The notes beneath the pieces were generated by a model. The model ran no database searches. It saw only the letters and a program-made list of their open reading frames with translations, and was not told the origin of the DNA. A stretch of DNA of 64,000 nucleotides from a virus: positions 1 through 64,000 of the IMG/VR virus record IMGVR_UViG_3300025137_003799. The stretch is one strand, 5' to 3'. Each line of letters opens with the position of its first letter. The stretch's first letter is position 1. Positions 25,434-33,550 of the stretch are shown piece by piece. The position numbers and the translations under genes were made by a program.

Positions 25434-25468
25434 GGTGAAGCCAGGGTAACAACTGGCTTCACCCTTTT
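25434..25468 (+). terminator. Intrinsic terminator with competing hairpin
   Basis: An 11-bp perfect stem (25434-25444 with 25453-25463), an 8-base loop and CTTTT after it. An overlapping hairpin, CCCTGG (25430-25435) with CCAGGG (25441-25446), uses the same left arm and cannot form at the same time. Confidence 0.8.
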
Positions 25469-25482
25469 AATTGGAGAAGAAT

Positions 25483-25698
25483 ATGAAAGACCCTGTTATA
25501 CAAGATTTAGTAGACGAATTCTATCTAAACGTAGCTCAACTTAATAAGACTTGGGCTAAGTTAACAAGCAAAGGTGTATGGATTAATACACAAGTGGAAG
25601 GTGAACACACTTTTGGTTCGCTAAAAGAGATTACTGTCTTAAAGGTAGAAGAGACAGTTGATTACTCAAAAACAAGGAAAACTAAAAATGGTAAATAA
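25483..25698 (+). CDS. Hypothetical protein, 71 aa
   Basis: Start chosen at ATG 25483, after TTGGAGAAGAAT; a TTG at 25471 lies inside the ribosome binding site and is unlikely. The protein begins MKDPVIQDLVDEFYLN and ends in a basic tail (TRKTKNGK). Not recognised. Its end overlaps the next gene by 11 bases. Confidence 0.6.
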   Translation: MKDPVIQDLVDEFYLNVAQLNKTWAKLTSKGVWINTQVEGEHTFGSLKEITVLKVEETVDYSKTRKTKNGK

Positions 25699-26212
25699 GG
25701 TTCATTATACTTGGAAAGATATAGAACATATGATCCAGGTTATTAACAATCTAATGTTTATGGATGGCTGGAAGCCTGATTATGTTGTGGGATTAACACG
25801 TGGCGGGCTTGTTCCTGCTACAATCATTTCGAACATGACTAACATACCAATGTATGCACTTGATGTAAGATTTAGAGATACTGGTGGTAATTATACAGGT
25901 CCTGAGTCTAGTGGTTGGATGGCTTCAGATGCAAGAGGCGAAGGCCCTGCAGGAGTTACTGGTGATCACTACAAAAAGAACATACTTATTATTGATGATA
26001 TCAATGACACTGGCAAAACTCTACAGTGGATTAAAGAAGACTGGAAAACAGATTCTTCTTGGGGAGATAATGTGAGAACTGCCTGCTTAATTGATAATGC
26101 AGTAAGTGGCTTTGATAGTTTAGATTATACTGCACTTGAAATAAACAAAGAAGAAGATCCTGTTTGGATTGTATTCCCCTGGGAAGGCGAACGAGACTAT
26201 GGGTGTACCTGA
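25688..26212 (+). CDS. Phosphoribosyltransferase
   Basis: A 174-residue type I phosphoribosyltransferase. ATG 25688 lies 9 bases after AAGGA. The protein shows VVGLTRGGLVPATIISN for the PPi loop and the PRPP motif NILIIDDINDTGKTL. Such proteins salvage purine bases or, in phages, remodel nucleotide pools. The insertion rich in Gly (TGGNYTGPESSGW) between them matches xanthine/guanine-type enzymes. Base specificity cannot be read off. Confidence 0.85.
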   Translation: MVNKVHYTWKDIEHMIQVINNLMFMDGWKPDYVVGLTRGGLVPATIISNMTNIPMYALDVRFRDTGGNYTGPESSGWMASDARGEGPAGVTGDHYKKNILIIDDINDTGKTLQWIKEDWKTDSSWGDNVRTACLIDNAVSGFDSLDYTALEINKEEDPVWIVFPWEGERDYGCT

Positions 26213-26378
26213 TAAACTTTCAGTACCGGAAATGTATGAGAATATCAGTTTACGTTTAGAGATAATAAGTGAAATAATGGATGAACTACTAGAAGAATAC
26301 CCCACTGAGCGACATAGAATACCAGTTGAAACAAGAGTACAACAAAAACTTATGCTCAGAAAACTAGCAGGAGAGTGA
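26199..26378 (+). CDS. Small hypothetical protein, 59 aa
   Basis: ATG 26199 overlaps the end of the phosphoribosyltransferase gene. A helical, acidic protein, LRLEIISEIMDELLEEY then a basic end RVQQKLMLRKLAG. Not recognised. Confidence 0.55.
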   Translation: MGVPDKLSVPEMYENISLRLEIISEIMDELLEEYPTERHRIPVETRVQQKLMLRKLAGE

Positions 26379-26379
26379 A

Positions 26380-26955
26380 ATGGCAAAAACATTTACTGTA
26401 GAAATATTTGGTTACGGTGCTGAAATGTGTGTCGGTAAAATTACTAAAGAACAATATGAGTTTTGGGAAGATCAAGATGAAGAGGTTACAATAAACCATG
26501 CATTTTGGGATCCTTATGAAACAGACTCAGACGATGAACACCCTAACCCAATAACTGATGATGCTGATCCACGTTTCCTGGGATACTGGCATGAATGTGA
26601 TGACATAGAACATTGCAATGGTGCAATGTTTGATGGCCTAACTGTTGTTATAACAGATGAAGATGGCAAGGAAGTATATAACGAACACGATATCGAATGT
26701 GATTTTGAACACATTGATAAAGATGATCTAGAGCCTGGATACTATGTACATGGTTGGAGCTCAGAAAAAGGTGGATTCTTTACTGGTGAATTTGAAGCAG
26801 AAGAGTTTGATATAACAAAGCTAACATTCTCAGGTACAGATATATTAGGCGACCAAATGGTTGATAGTGTCATGTATAATGATGAGTATATTGATAATGA
26901 AGGTGGTGACACTAGGGGCAAAGGTAGTGGAATCGAATTCTTTGAAGTTATCTAA
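26380..26955 (+). CDS. Very acidic hypothetical protein, 191 aa
   Basis: A 191-residue protein with many Asp and Glu (DQDEEVT, TDSDDEHPNP) and no Lys-rich part. The regular strand pattern and the phrase GYWHECDDIEHCNGAMFDG suggest a compact beta-rich fold with paired His/Cys. Strong negative charge may mean DNA mimicry, but I have no family match. It overlaps the thymidine kinase frame. Confidence 0.62.
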   Translation: MAKTFTVEIFGYGAEMCVGKITKEQYEFWEDQDEEVTINHAFWDPYETDSDDEHPNPITDDADPRFLGYWHECDDIEHCNGAMFDGLTVVITDEDGKEVYNEHDIECDFEHIDKDDLEPGYYVHGWSSEKGGFFTGEFEAEEFDITKLTFSGTDILGDQMVDSVMYNDEYIDNEGGDTRGKGSGIEFFEVI

Positions 26956-27514
26956 TAGTTATCCTAGAGGTAAATTAGAGGTAATTGCAGGGCCAATGTT
27001 CGCTGGAAAGAGTAGCGAACTACTAAAACGTCTACTATTCATTGAACATAGTGGATATAAAATAATAGCTTTAAAGCCAGTAGTAGACGATAGATACGAT
27101 ACCAAAAGCATTGTAACTCATAACCAATTGAGTCACGATGCTATTTCTGTAATTGACTTAGAATTAGTCAAGGACAATTATACAATAAAACCATATAACT
27201 TCCATACTGTATTCATAGATGAGGTACAGTTTTTCGATACCAAAGAAGCAGTATGGTTTGTAGAAGAAGGACTTAGGGAAGGCGTAAACTTTGTATGTGC
27301 TGGTTTAGATCAGGACAGTAGAGGTGTTCCATTTGAGACAACGGCTAGACTATTAGCACTAGCTGATGAAGTTATTAAGATTACTGCTTTCTGTAATGTA
27401 TGCGGACAGTCAGCAAGTAAAACACAAAGACTAAGGGATAGTGGAGGAAGAGTTGCTGTCGGCGGCGTTGGACAATATGAACCCAGATGTCATACACATT
27501 GGATAAGCAAATAA
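26942..27514 (+). CDS. tdk: Thymidine kinase
   Basis: A type II thymidine kinase, about 190 residues. Walker A GPMFAGKSSELL, DDRYDT, the Walker B region VFIDEVQFFD, CAGLDQDSRGVPF for the lasso substrate loop, and zinc ligands CNVCG with a later CHTHW. It phosphorylates thymidine for phage DNA synthesis. The start is uncertain: no ATG is suitably placed, and TTG 26942 inside the end of the previous gene leaves the usual spacing to Walker A. E. coli Tdk has 205 residues. Confidence 0.88.
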   Translation: MKLSNSYPRGKLEVIAGPMFAGKSSELLKRLLFIEHSGYKIIALKPVVDDRYDTKSIVTHNQLSHDAISVIDLELVKDNYTIKPYNFHTVFIDEVQFFDTKEAVWFVEEGLREGVNFVCAGLDQDSRGVPFETTARLLALADEVIKITAFCNVCGQSASKTQRLRDSGGRVAVGGVGQYEPRCHTHWISK

Positions 27515-27529
27515 CAAAAGGGAAATATA

Positions 27530-27694
27530 ATGGATACTAAAGAACAAGATGAGTACAAACGTCAAATACAGGAATACTTTGAAAAAGGTGGCAAGATAAC
27601 TTATTGTGAACCTGAAGCAAGAACGGCAGAAATAACTTACAAATTTCAACGTGGCAGAAAGAAAGCCCAACCCAAAGAGGAAGATTCCGAATGA
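27530..27694 (+). CDS. Small hypothetical protein, 54 aa
   Basis: ATG 27530 follows AAAGGGAAATATA. The protein, MDTKEQDEYKRQIQEYFE then KFQRGRKKAQPKEED, is charged with a central turn. It overlaps rpiB by 4 bases (ATGA), which supports translation. Not recognised. Confidence 0.6.
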   Translation: MDTKEQDEYKRQIQEYFEKGGKITYCEPEARTAEITYKFQRGRKKAQPKEEDSE

Positions 27695-28128
27695 GAATAG
27701 CAATCGGTAGTGACCATGGAGGTTACGAACTAAAACAAAAAATAAAAGAATATCTAAGTACAACTGAACATGCTTTTGTGGACTTAGGATGCACAGACGA
27801 AACCAGTGTAGACTATCCTGACTATGCAGAAAAGGTTGTACACTATGTATCACACAACGGATATGATTGTGGTGTATTGTTATGTGGCACAGGACAGGGT
27901 ATGGCAATGTGTGCTAACAAACACAGAAAAATAAGAGCGGCATTGTGTACCGATATAAACATGGGAGAACTTGCACGTTCACACGGAAACTGCAATGTAC
28001 TATGTATGGGTGGACGTATTACTGATCACACTCTTGCAATCGAAATACTAAAAAAGTTTATAGAAACAGAATTTGATGGTGGCAGACATCAAGACAGGAT
28101 CTCAAAATTTAGTGAACATGTATTATGA
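27691..28128 (+). CDS. rpiB: Ribose-5-phosphate isomerase B
   Basis: A 145-residue RpiB/LacAB-family isomerase. Motifs: IGSDHGGYELK at the N-terminus, VDYPDYAE, the active-site LLCGTGQGMAMCANK with the catalytic Cys, and ELARSHGNCNVLCMGGR with the phosphate-binding residues. It interconverts ribose 5-phosphate and ribulose 5-phosphate, feeding PRPP and nucleotides. Phage-encoded pentose-phosphate enzymes are known in cyanophages, but RpiB is not common. It is followed by a UDP-sugar dehydrogenase. Confidence 0.9.
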   Translation: MRIAIGSDHGGYELKQKIKEYLSTTEHAFVDLGCTDETSVDYPDYAEKVVHYVSHNGYDCGVLLCGTGQGMAMCANKHRKIRAALCTDINMGELARSHGNCNVLCMGGRITDHTLAIEILKKFIETEFDGGRHQDRISKFSEHVL

Positions 28129-28883
28129 ACTATTGTATAGCAGTATTTGGTTGTGGCTTTGTTGGTGAAACTGTTGCTAAGTTTTTAGAAAAAAACCATG
28201 TAGAAGTTATTAGAGTTGATCCAGAGTTGTATGCAAGTAACAATCCACAACAAGCAATAGAAGAAGCAGATGGTATTATTATAGCAGTACCAACACCCAG
28301 CAATAAAGACGGAACATGTGATGATAGCATTGTGCAATCAGTAATGGAAGCAATTCCACTTGATCATAAGGTTTTACTTAAAAGCTCTGTAACGTTTGAA
28401 TGTCTACGTGACTATGAGGATAATGTAGTATACAATCCAGAGTTCCTACGTGAAGCATCAGCAGAAGAAGACTTCTATCAGCAGGAACAATTTATACTTG
28501 GACATAGGAACAACAGAAAAGATGCTGAATGGTGGGAAGACTTGTTTAGTGAATGTTTTGGACATAAACTAAATACTGTATACTGTACTACGGAAGAAGC
28601 AAGTATGATAAAGTACACTCACAATGCCTTCCTAGCAACAAAGGTAGCATGGTTTCATGAACTATATGCAAATATGCCAGCTGGAATAGACTATAATAAA
28701 ATAACAAAAGCTCTAGGTAATTTTAGTCGTATAGGTCCTGATATGATGAAGGCACCAAATGCACAAGGAAAACTAGGATATGGTGGAAGTTGTTTCCCTA
28801 AAGATGTTAAGGCACTAACGAAAGTTATTGATCATGACATATTAGAACAAGTTAAAAAGACAAATAGGAAACTAAATGGATAA
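28125..28883 (+). CDS. Short UDP-glucose 6-dehydrogenase-like protein
   Basis: A 252-residue member of the UDP-sugar dehydrogenase family. NAD-binding VFGCGFVGETVAKFL, IIAVPTPSNKDG, NPEFLREASA and the catalytic Cys in GYGGSCFPKD are all present. It stops soon after the catalytic Cys and lacks the C-terminal UDP-binding domain of normal enzymes (about 390-450 aa). The upstream gene overlaps it by 4 bases. Either it works with a partner or has altered substrate use; the reading frame itself is intact. Confidence 0.82.
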   Translation: MNYCIAVFGCGFVGETVAKFLEKNHVEVIRVDPELYASNNPQQAIEEADGIIIAVPTPSNKDGTCDDSIVQSVMEAIPLDHKVLLKSSVTFECLRDYEDNVVYNPEFLREASAEEDFYQQEQFILGHRNNRKDAEWWEDLFSECFGHKLNTVYCTTEEASMIKYTHNAFLATKVAWFHELYANMPAGIDYNKITKALGNFSRIGPDMMKAPNAQGKLGYGGSCFPKDVKALTKVIDHDILEQVKKTNRKLNG

Positions 28884-29325
28884 GTTATTTTGTTTTGGAT
28901 GTGATTCTAATAAATGGCCTGATATAGTAGCAAAGGGTTTAGAGTTAGAATTAGTGCATAGTCGAGGTAATACTAATAAAGAAATATGGGAACGTGTTCA
29001 GTATTACTTCTTTAACCAAAAAACTACAAAAGATCTAGTTATAATACAATGGACTTACTTGGATAATCAATCCTTAGAATGTATTACTAATACTAACTTG
29101 TTAATACATCATACAAATCTAATGCTTAACAAACATGGAATAGAAAACTATAACTTATTTGTTAGAAGTGGCTTTCCTAGAGAATTGTTTAATGATGTTC
29201 AGTTTTTAGATTGCCGTAGAGATGAATGTTCAGAACAACAACACGGACAAAATGTACTAGAAGAAATAAAAAAGGCTAAAGAAACCTTGACAATGTATGT
29301 AAATAGTAGTATAATGGAACAATAA
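28876..29325 (+). CDS. SGNH-like hypothetical protein, 149 aa
   Basis: The start, LFCFGCDSNKWPDIVAKGL then RGNTNKEIWERV, follows the first two blocks of SGNH/GDSL hydrolases. The usual catalytic Ser block (GDS or GCS followed by hydrophobic residues) is changed to GCDSN and the C-terminal DxxH is not seen. It is probably a degenerate or specialised relative without known activity. A consensus promoter lies inside its 3' end. Confidence 0.5.
   Translation: MDKLFCFGCDSNKWPDIVAKGLELELVHSRGNTNKEIWERVQYYFFNQKTTKDLVIIQWTYLDNQSLECITNTNLLIHHTNLMLNKHGIENYNLFVRSGFPRELFNDVQFLDCRRDECSEQQHGQNVLEEIKKAKETLTMYVNSSIMEQ
29287..29315 (+). promoter_or_regulatory. Perfect sigma70 promoter inside a gene end
   Basis: TTGACA, exactly 17 bases, TATAAT, within the last codons of the 28876 gene and 30 bases before the queE start, with AAAGGAATAATA after. 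It would allow QueE and MetK to be made from their own early transcript. Confidence 0.6.
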
Positions 29326-29344
29326 TAGTACAAAGGAATAATAA

Positions 29345-30241
29345 ATGAAATTACGTTATAGTGAAGCATTTTATAGTGTACAAGGCGAAGGTAAATATGT
29401 GGGAGTACCTAGTGTGTTTCTGCGTACATTCGGTTGTAATTTCCGTTGTATGAACTTTGGTTTAGGCAAACAAGAACCCAGTCGTGCAGAAAAACATGCA
29501 CAAGGACAAAGGTACAATCAGGAAGTAAAAGATTTAATTAATGCAGGTGTACATGAAAATACTAAAGTATTTGAAGACTTGCCAATTATACACACAGGTT
29601 GCGATACATATGCAAGTATCTATCCTGAGTTTAAACACTTTAATAGACAAGCAGAAGTTGAAGAAGTAGTAGAACATTTACTTAGTCTAACTCCTGAAGG
29701 CAGATGGACAATGGATAATGGACAAGATGTGCATCTTATCCTCACAGGCGGTGAACCGTTGTTAGCATGGCAAAAATTATATATAGAATTATTTGAACAC
29801 CCACGTATGAAGGATTTAAAAAATGTTACATTTGAAACAAATACTACACAATTGCTCCACAAAGATTTCAAGGAGTACCTCAACAATCAATCAAGGATTA
29901 GAGTCACTTGGTCTTGCTCCGCAAAGCTATCAGTTTCTGGGGAGTCTGAAGCAGACTGCATTAAGCCTAATGTGGCTACTGATTATGCTAGTGTATCTGG
30001 CAGTAACATTTATCTTAAATTTGTCGTGGGCGATAGGGCTGATATTGAAGAAGCTGGTCGAGCTGTTGAGACATTCCGTATGGGAGGTCTCGAGTGTCCA
30101 GTATATTGTATGCCGCTTGGAGGACGTAGTGAAGAGTATAATCTCAACGTTCAAGAAGTCGCTGAAGTATGTATGGAACGGGGGTGGAGATTTACACCAA
30201 GACTCCACATCAGTCTCTTCGGAAATGCCTGGGGAACCTAA
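29345..30241 (+). CDS. queE: 7-carboxy-7-deazaguanine synthase (QueE-like radical SAM)
   Basis: A 298-residue QueE relative: SEAFYSVQGEGKYVGVPS at the N-terminus, then the cluster motif, LILTGGEPLL, and a C-terminal RLHISLFGNAWG. QueE turns carboxytetrahydropterin into CDG. The cluster Cys are C31-NFR-C35 and C86 in TGCDTY, so an insertion of about 48 residues separates the second and third Cys, where ordinary QueE has CxxxCxxC. The insertion is charged and helical. It sits just before metK, which makes its cofactor. QueD-like and FolE genes are 5-7 kb upstream. Confidence 0.88.
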   Translation: MKLRYSEAFYSVQGEGKYVGVPSVFLRTFGCNFRCMNFGLGKQEPSRAEKHAQGQRYNQEVKDLINAGVHENTKVFEDLPIIHTGCDTYASIYPEFKHFNRQAEVEEVVEHLLSLTPEGRWTMDNGQDVHLILTGGEPLLAWQKLYIELFEHPRMKDLKNVTFETNTTQLLHKDFKEYLNNQSRIRVTWSCSAKLSVSGESEADCIKPNVATDYASVSGSNIYLKFVVGDRADIEEAGRAVETFRMGGLECPVYCMPLGGRSEEYNLNVQEVAEVCMERGWRFTPRLHISLFGNAWGT

Positions 30242-30314
30242 AATACACCCAAAAGTAGATAGAGCAAATAAGGCTCCAATTGATATGGACAAAGTTAGAA
30301 AGGCAGGTTATTAA
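30225..30314 (+). CDS. Possible tiny protein between queE and metK
   Basis: ATG 30225 overlaps the end of queE and runs to a stop directly before the metK ATG, giving 29 residues (MPGEPKIHPKVDRANK, then APIDMDKVRKAGY). GGA precedes it closely. It fills the only gap in this operon and is in a different frame from queE, but it is short and lacks recognisable features. Confidence 0.3.
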   Translation: MPGEPKIHPKVDRANKAPIDMDKVRKAGY

Positions 30315-31463
30315 ATGACACGACAAAACGACTACATCTTCACTAGCGAAAGTGTTAGTGACGGTCATCCAGATAAAGTAGCAGATCAAATTTCAGATGC
30401 ACTTGTTGATGCTGGCCTGAAAGCAGGTGACGATACAACAAGGGTAGCAGTTGAAACACTAGTTACAACCAACTACGTTGTAGTAGCTGGAGAAGTAAAA
30501 AACTTTAACGTTACAAACGATGAAGTAGAACAAATTATTAGAGATAAAGTAAAAGAAATTGGTTATGAACAGGATGGATTCCATTGGAACAAATTAACTG
30601 TTGACAATAAAACAATCAATAACCAACTACATTCACAGAGTGCTGATATTGGTTTAGGTACAGATGACTTTGGAGCAGGCGATCAGGGTATTATGTTTGG
30701 TTATGCAACTAATGAAACAGAATCATTTATGCCAGCACCTATACATTACTCACATGAGATACTTAAAAATTTAAAAGCAAAAAGAGAAGATGGCTTTGAA
30801 TATATGTTGCCTGATGCTAAGAGTCAGGTAAGTATAGAATACAGTGGTGGTAAGCCCAAACGTGTTGATCAAGTTGTTATTAGTAGTCAACATACTGAAG
30901 GTTTTCAACACAGTATCAAGATGCCGTTAAAACAGGCGGCAGTAGAAGTATTGGGAGACTTAATAGATGAATTTACTATATTCCATCTTAATCCTACTGG
31001 CAATTTTGTCATTGGTGGCCCTGATGGTGACACAGGAGTTACTGGTCGTAAAATTATCGTTGATACTTATGGCGGTTTCGCTCCTCATGGTGGCGGTGCT
31101 TTTAGTGGTAAAGACCCTACTAAAGTAGATCGTTCAGCGGCATATGTAGCCCGTTGGATTGCAAAGAATGTTGTAGCAGATAATATGGCAGACTGGTGTA
31201 GTATACAACTAAGTTATGCTATCGGCATAAAAGAACCCACAAGTATCTACATTGATTCAAACGGACATAATCGCAGTATACACAAGCATATTATAGATAC
31301 TATTGATTTAACACCTAAAGGTATTATTGATAGATTTGATATGTTTAATTTTAACGAATACAGTAAAAACTGTACATATGGACACTTTGGTAGCAAAGAA
31401 GTGCCGTGGGAAAAAATAGGATGGGACTCAAACAATGTTTACGAAATTAAAAAATATATTTAA
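30315..31463 (+). CDS. metK: S-adenosylmethionine synthetase
   Basis: A 382-residue MetK with the family signatures in order: FTSESVSDGHPDKVADQISD, GAGDQGIMFGYA, the P-loop-like GGPDGDTGVTGRK, and GGGAFSGKDPTKVDRSAAY. All are standard; the length matches bacterial MetK (384). It joins methionine and ATP into SAM. It follows the QueE gene and supplies cofactor for QueE, the other radical SAM enzymes and the methyltransferases here. It overlaps the next gene by 29 bases. Confidence 0.95.
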   Translation: MTRQNDYIFTSESVSDGHPDKVADQISDALVDAGLKAGDDTTRVAVETLVTTNYVVVAGEVKNFNVTNDEVEQIIRDKVKEIGYEQDGFHWNKLTVDNKTINNQLHSQSADIGLGTDDFGAGDQGIMFGYATNETESFMPAPIHYSHEILKNLKAKREDGFEYMLPDAKSQVSIEYSGGKPKRVDQVVISSQHTEGFQHSIKMPLKQAAVEVLGDLIDEFTIFHLNPTGNFVIGGPDGDTGVTGRKIIVDTYGGFAPHGGGAFSGKDPTKVDRSAAYVARWIAKNVVADNMADWCSIQLSYAIGIKEPTSIYIDSNGHNRSIHKHIIDTIDLTPKGIIDRFDMFNFNEYSKNCTYGHFGSKEVPWEKIGWDSNNVYEIKKYI

Positions 31464-31734
31464 CTCTAAGAAGGCTGTTAAGAAAGCAGGTAAAACTGTA
31501 TCTAAGGTCAGTGAAAAGGATCAAGCGACAGCAAAAGGCGAACCATATGTTAGAGTTGTTAATGTAGATCTTAATGAAGAAAATCCTAGTGATGGTTTCT
31601 TTGAACTGGAATGGAACAAAATATTCGTAGATAAACTTAGGGAAAATGGCTATAGTGGAACTACTGAAGAAGAGATTGTTGACAGTTGGTTTACACAACT
31701 CTGCCGTAACATTGGCGATGCAGACGATTATTAA
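31435..31734 (+). CDS. Conserved phage hypothetical protein, 99 aa
   Basis: Basic, amphipathic N-terminus (MFTKLKNIFNSKKAVKK), similar to that of the 25231 protein, and an ordered C-terminal part with FFELEWNKIFVDKLRENGY and VDSWFTQLCRNIG. I associate the latter with a small protein conserved in marine T4-like phages whose function is unknown to me. Confidence 0.65.
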   Translation: MFTKLKNIFNSKKAVKKAGKTVSKVSEKDQATAKGEPYVRVVNVDLNEENPSDGFFELEWNKIFVDKLRENGYSGTTEEEIVDSWFTQLCRNIGDADDY

Positions 31735-31741
31735 AAAGTTC

Positions 31742-31770
31742 TTGACAACCGTGAATAACGGTGTTATTAT
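31742..31770 (+). promoter_or_regulatory. Sigma70 promoter with palindromic spacer
   Basis: TTGACA, 17-base spacer, TATTAT. The spacer carries ACCGT (31748-31752) and ACGGT (31758-31762), an inverted repeat that could be an operator. It drives the exonuclease gene. Confidence 0.65.
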
Positions 31771-31796
31771 CACAGTATAACAATAAGGGAACTAAC

Positions 31797-32789
31797 ATGG
31801 AAACCTATATACTAGTAGATACTGCTAATATGTTTATGAGAGCAAGACATGTCGTACGTGGTGATGATATGTATACTAAAATTGGTATGAGCTATCATAT
31901 TATGTTTAACAGTATTAATAAAACTTGGCGTGACCAGAATGGTAGTCATGTTGTTATTTGTTTAGAAGGACGTAGTTGGCGTAAAGACTTTTACGAGCCT
32001 TATAAACGTAATAGAAAAGCAGTATTGGCGGCTAAGACAGATCGTGAACAAGAAGAAGATCAACAGTTCTGGGACGCCTTTGATGAGCTACAACATTTCT
32101 TCTTAGACAAGACTAACTGTACAGTATTACAACATGGGCAATGTGAAGCAGATGACTTTATTGCACGTTGGATACAGAATCATCCTGACGACAATCATAT
32201 TATTGTTAGTAGTGATAGTGACTACTATCAGTTACTGAGTCCTAATGTTAAACAGTACAATGGTATTACACAAGAACTTATTACAACAGAAGGTATCTTT
32301 AATGACAAAGGTAAGCCTGTTATGGATAAGAAGACTAAGGAGCCTAAACAAATAGGCAATCCTGAGTGGTTATTGTTTGAGAAGTGTATACGTGGCGACA
32401 GTAGTGATAATGTGTTTAGTGCTTATCCAGGTGCTCGTAAGAAAGGCACTAAGAATAAAATAGGACTAGAAGAAGCATTTGCAGATAAAGATGCAAAAGG
32501 CTTTAACTGGAATAACTTTATGCTACAACGTTGGTTAGATCATGAGAACGTAGAGCATCGTGTACTAGATGACTACAATCGTAATATGCACCTTATAGAC
32601 TTAACTGCACAACCTGAAGAAATTAAGACAGCTCTTGATGCCACAATTGTTAAACAAGTACAACGTGATAAGGTAGCACAGGTAGGTGTACACTTTATGA
32701 AGTTCTGTGGTAAACACAGTCTAGATAATATAAGTAAGAACCCAGGCGATCATGCCGTATATTTAAATGCAGGATATCAAAATGGATAA
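31797..32789 (+). CDS. T4 RNase H-like 5'-3' exonuclease / flap endonuclease
   Basis: A 330-residue PIN-fold nuclease. ATG 31797 follows AAGGGA. It shows YILVDTANMFMRARHV for the first metal Asp, QCEADDFIARWI for the Asp pair of the second site, and IVSSDSDYYQLL for the third. A later CIRGDSSDNVFSAYPGARKKGTK fits the helix-hairpin-helix region. In T4 this enzyme removes RNA primers and flaps. It is read from its own early promoter. Confidence 0.85.
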   Translation: METYILVDTANMFMRARHVVRGDDMYTKIGMSYHIMFNSINKTWRDQNGSHVVICLEGRSWRKDFYEPYKRNRKAVLAAKTDREQEEDQQFWDAFDELQHFFLDKTNCTVLQHGQCEADDFIARWIQNHPDDNHIIVSSDSDYYQLLSPNVKQYNGITQELITTEGIFNDKGKPVMDKKTKEPKQIGNPEWLLFEKCIRGDSSDNVFSAYPGARKKGTKNKIGLEEAFADKDAKGFNWNNFMLQRWLDHENVEHRVLDDYNRNMHLIDLTAQPEEIKTALDATIVKQVQRDKVAQVGVHFMKFCGKHSLDNISKNPGDHAVYLNAGYQNG

Positions 32790-33054
32790 TATAAACTACC
32801 AAGACGCACTTAGTGAACTCAAGCAATCAATATGTGAAGTCACATTTACTAAGGTAAATGGCGATACTCGTATAATGACTTGCACATTACAAAAAGATCT
32901 TATTCCACAAGCAATAAAGAAAGATCCACTAACTGAAACAAAAGTTCGTGAGATCAATGAGAACTTTATTAGTGTGTGGGATATTAATGCAAAGGGCTGG
33001 CGTGGTTTTCGTGTAGCCAATATAATTGCATTCAAGCAAGTTGCTGATGTATAA
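32782..33054 (+). CDS. DUF2693-like small protein, 90 aa
   Basis: A small protein with the pattern VTFTKVNGDTRIMTCTL, then VWDINAKGWRGFRVANI, which I recognise as the phage-associated DUF2693 type (SH3-like). ATG 32782 lies after AGGA and overlaps the exonuclease end. Function unknown. Confidence 0.68.
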   Translation: MDNINYQDALSELKQSICEVTFTKVNGDTRIMTCTLQKDLIPQAIKKDPLTETKVREINENFISVWDINAKGWRGFRVANIIAFKQVADV

Positions 33055-33550
33055 TGCTCAAGAAGTAATCAAAGGTAAATTTTGGATTGTAAATAGTGCT
33101 TACGGAAAAGTTGGCACTCTTCGCAAGACAGATGAAGCCTATGAGTTTTTTGATCAGACTACTTGTACAAAAAAGTTGTTGGATAGTCCCGACGAGTTAT
33201 TTAAATTTTCATCTACAGATAGAACTAATAAAGAAGAACAGGACGAGCTCAAAGTAAACGGCTTTCCCACTGGTTCATCCACGGCTGTGGAAGACACTCA
33301 TGATGTATTACCTGTATTTAGAAAGACAGTAACATCAAAAACTCTTCACGGAGCAGGATACTATATTGTAAAATTTGAAGGCATGGGTTGGCAATGGGCG
33401 TTCGCACCCAAGCTATCGACGTTGGATAAATACACATACGAAGGTCCTTACCTCACAGAATGGGAAATGAATTTGGAACTCCGTCGCAAAAAGAGAGAAC
33501 CAAATGACGAATACAATAAAATCAATAGGGACACTTTTCCTAATAGTTAG
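33047..33550 (+). CDS. Hypothetical protein, 167 aa
   Basis: I start it at ATG 33047, which overlaps the previous stop. The N-terminus VIKGKFWIVNSAYGKVGTL looks like a compact beta domain; the middle has a repeated-looking phrase YYIVKFEGMGWQWAFAPKL; the end is a charged helix ELRRKKREPNDEY. Two related half-domains may be present. Not recognised. Confidence 0.62.
   Translation: MYNAQEVIKGKFWIVNSAYGKVGTLRKTDEAYEFFDQTTCTKKLLDSPDELFKFSSTDRTNKEEQDELKVNGFPTGSSTAVEDTHDVLPVFRKTVTSKTLHGAGYYIVKFEGMGWQWAFAPKLSTLDKYTYEGPYLTEWEMNLELRRKKREPNDEYNKINRDTFPNS

Noticed and set aside
29823-30224. Forward frame inside queE upstream of the 29-residue candidate
   Set aside because: It overlaps the conserved part of queE; only the last 30 codons, which fill the gap before metK, were kept as a weak candidate.
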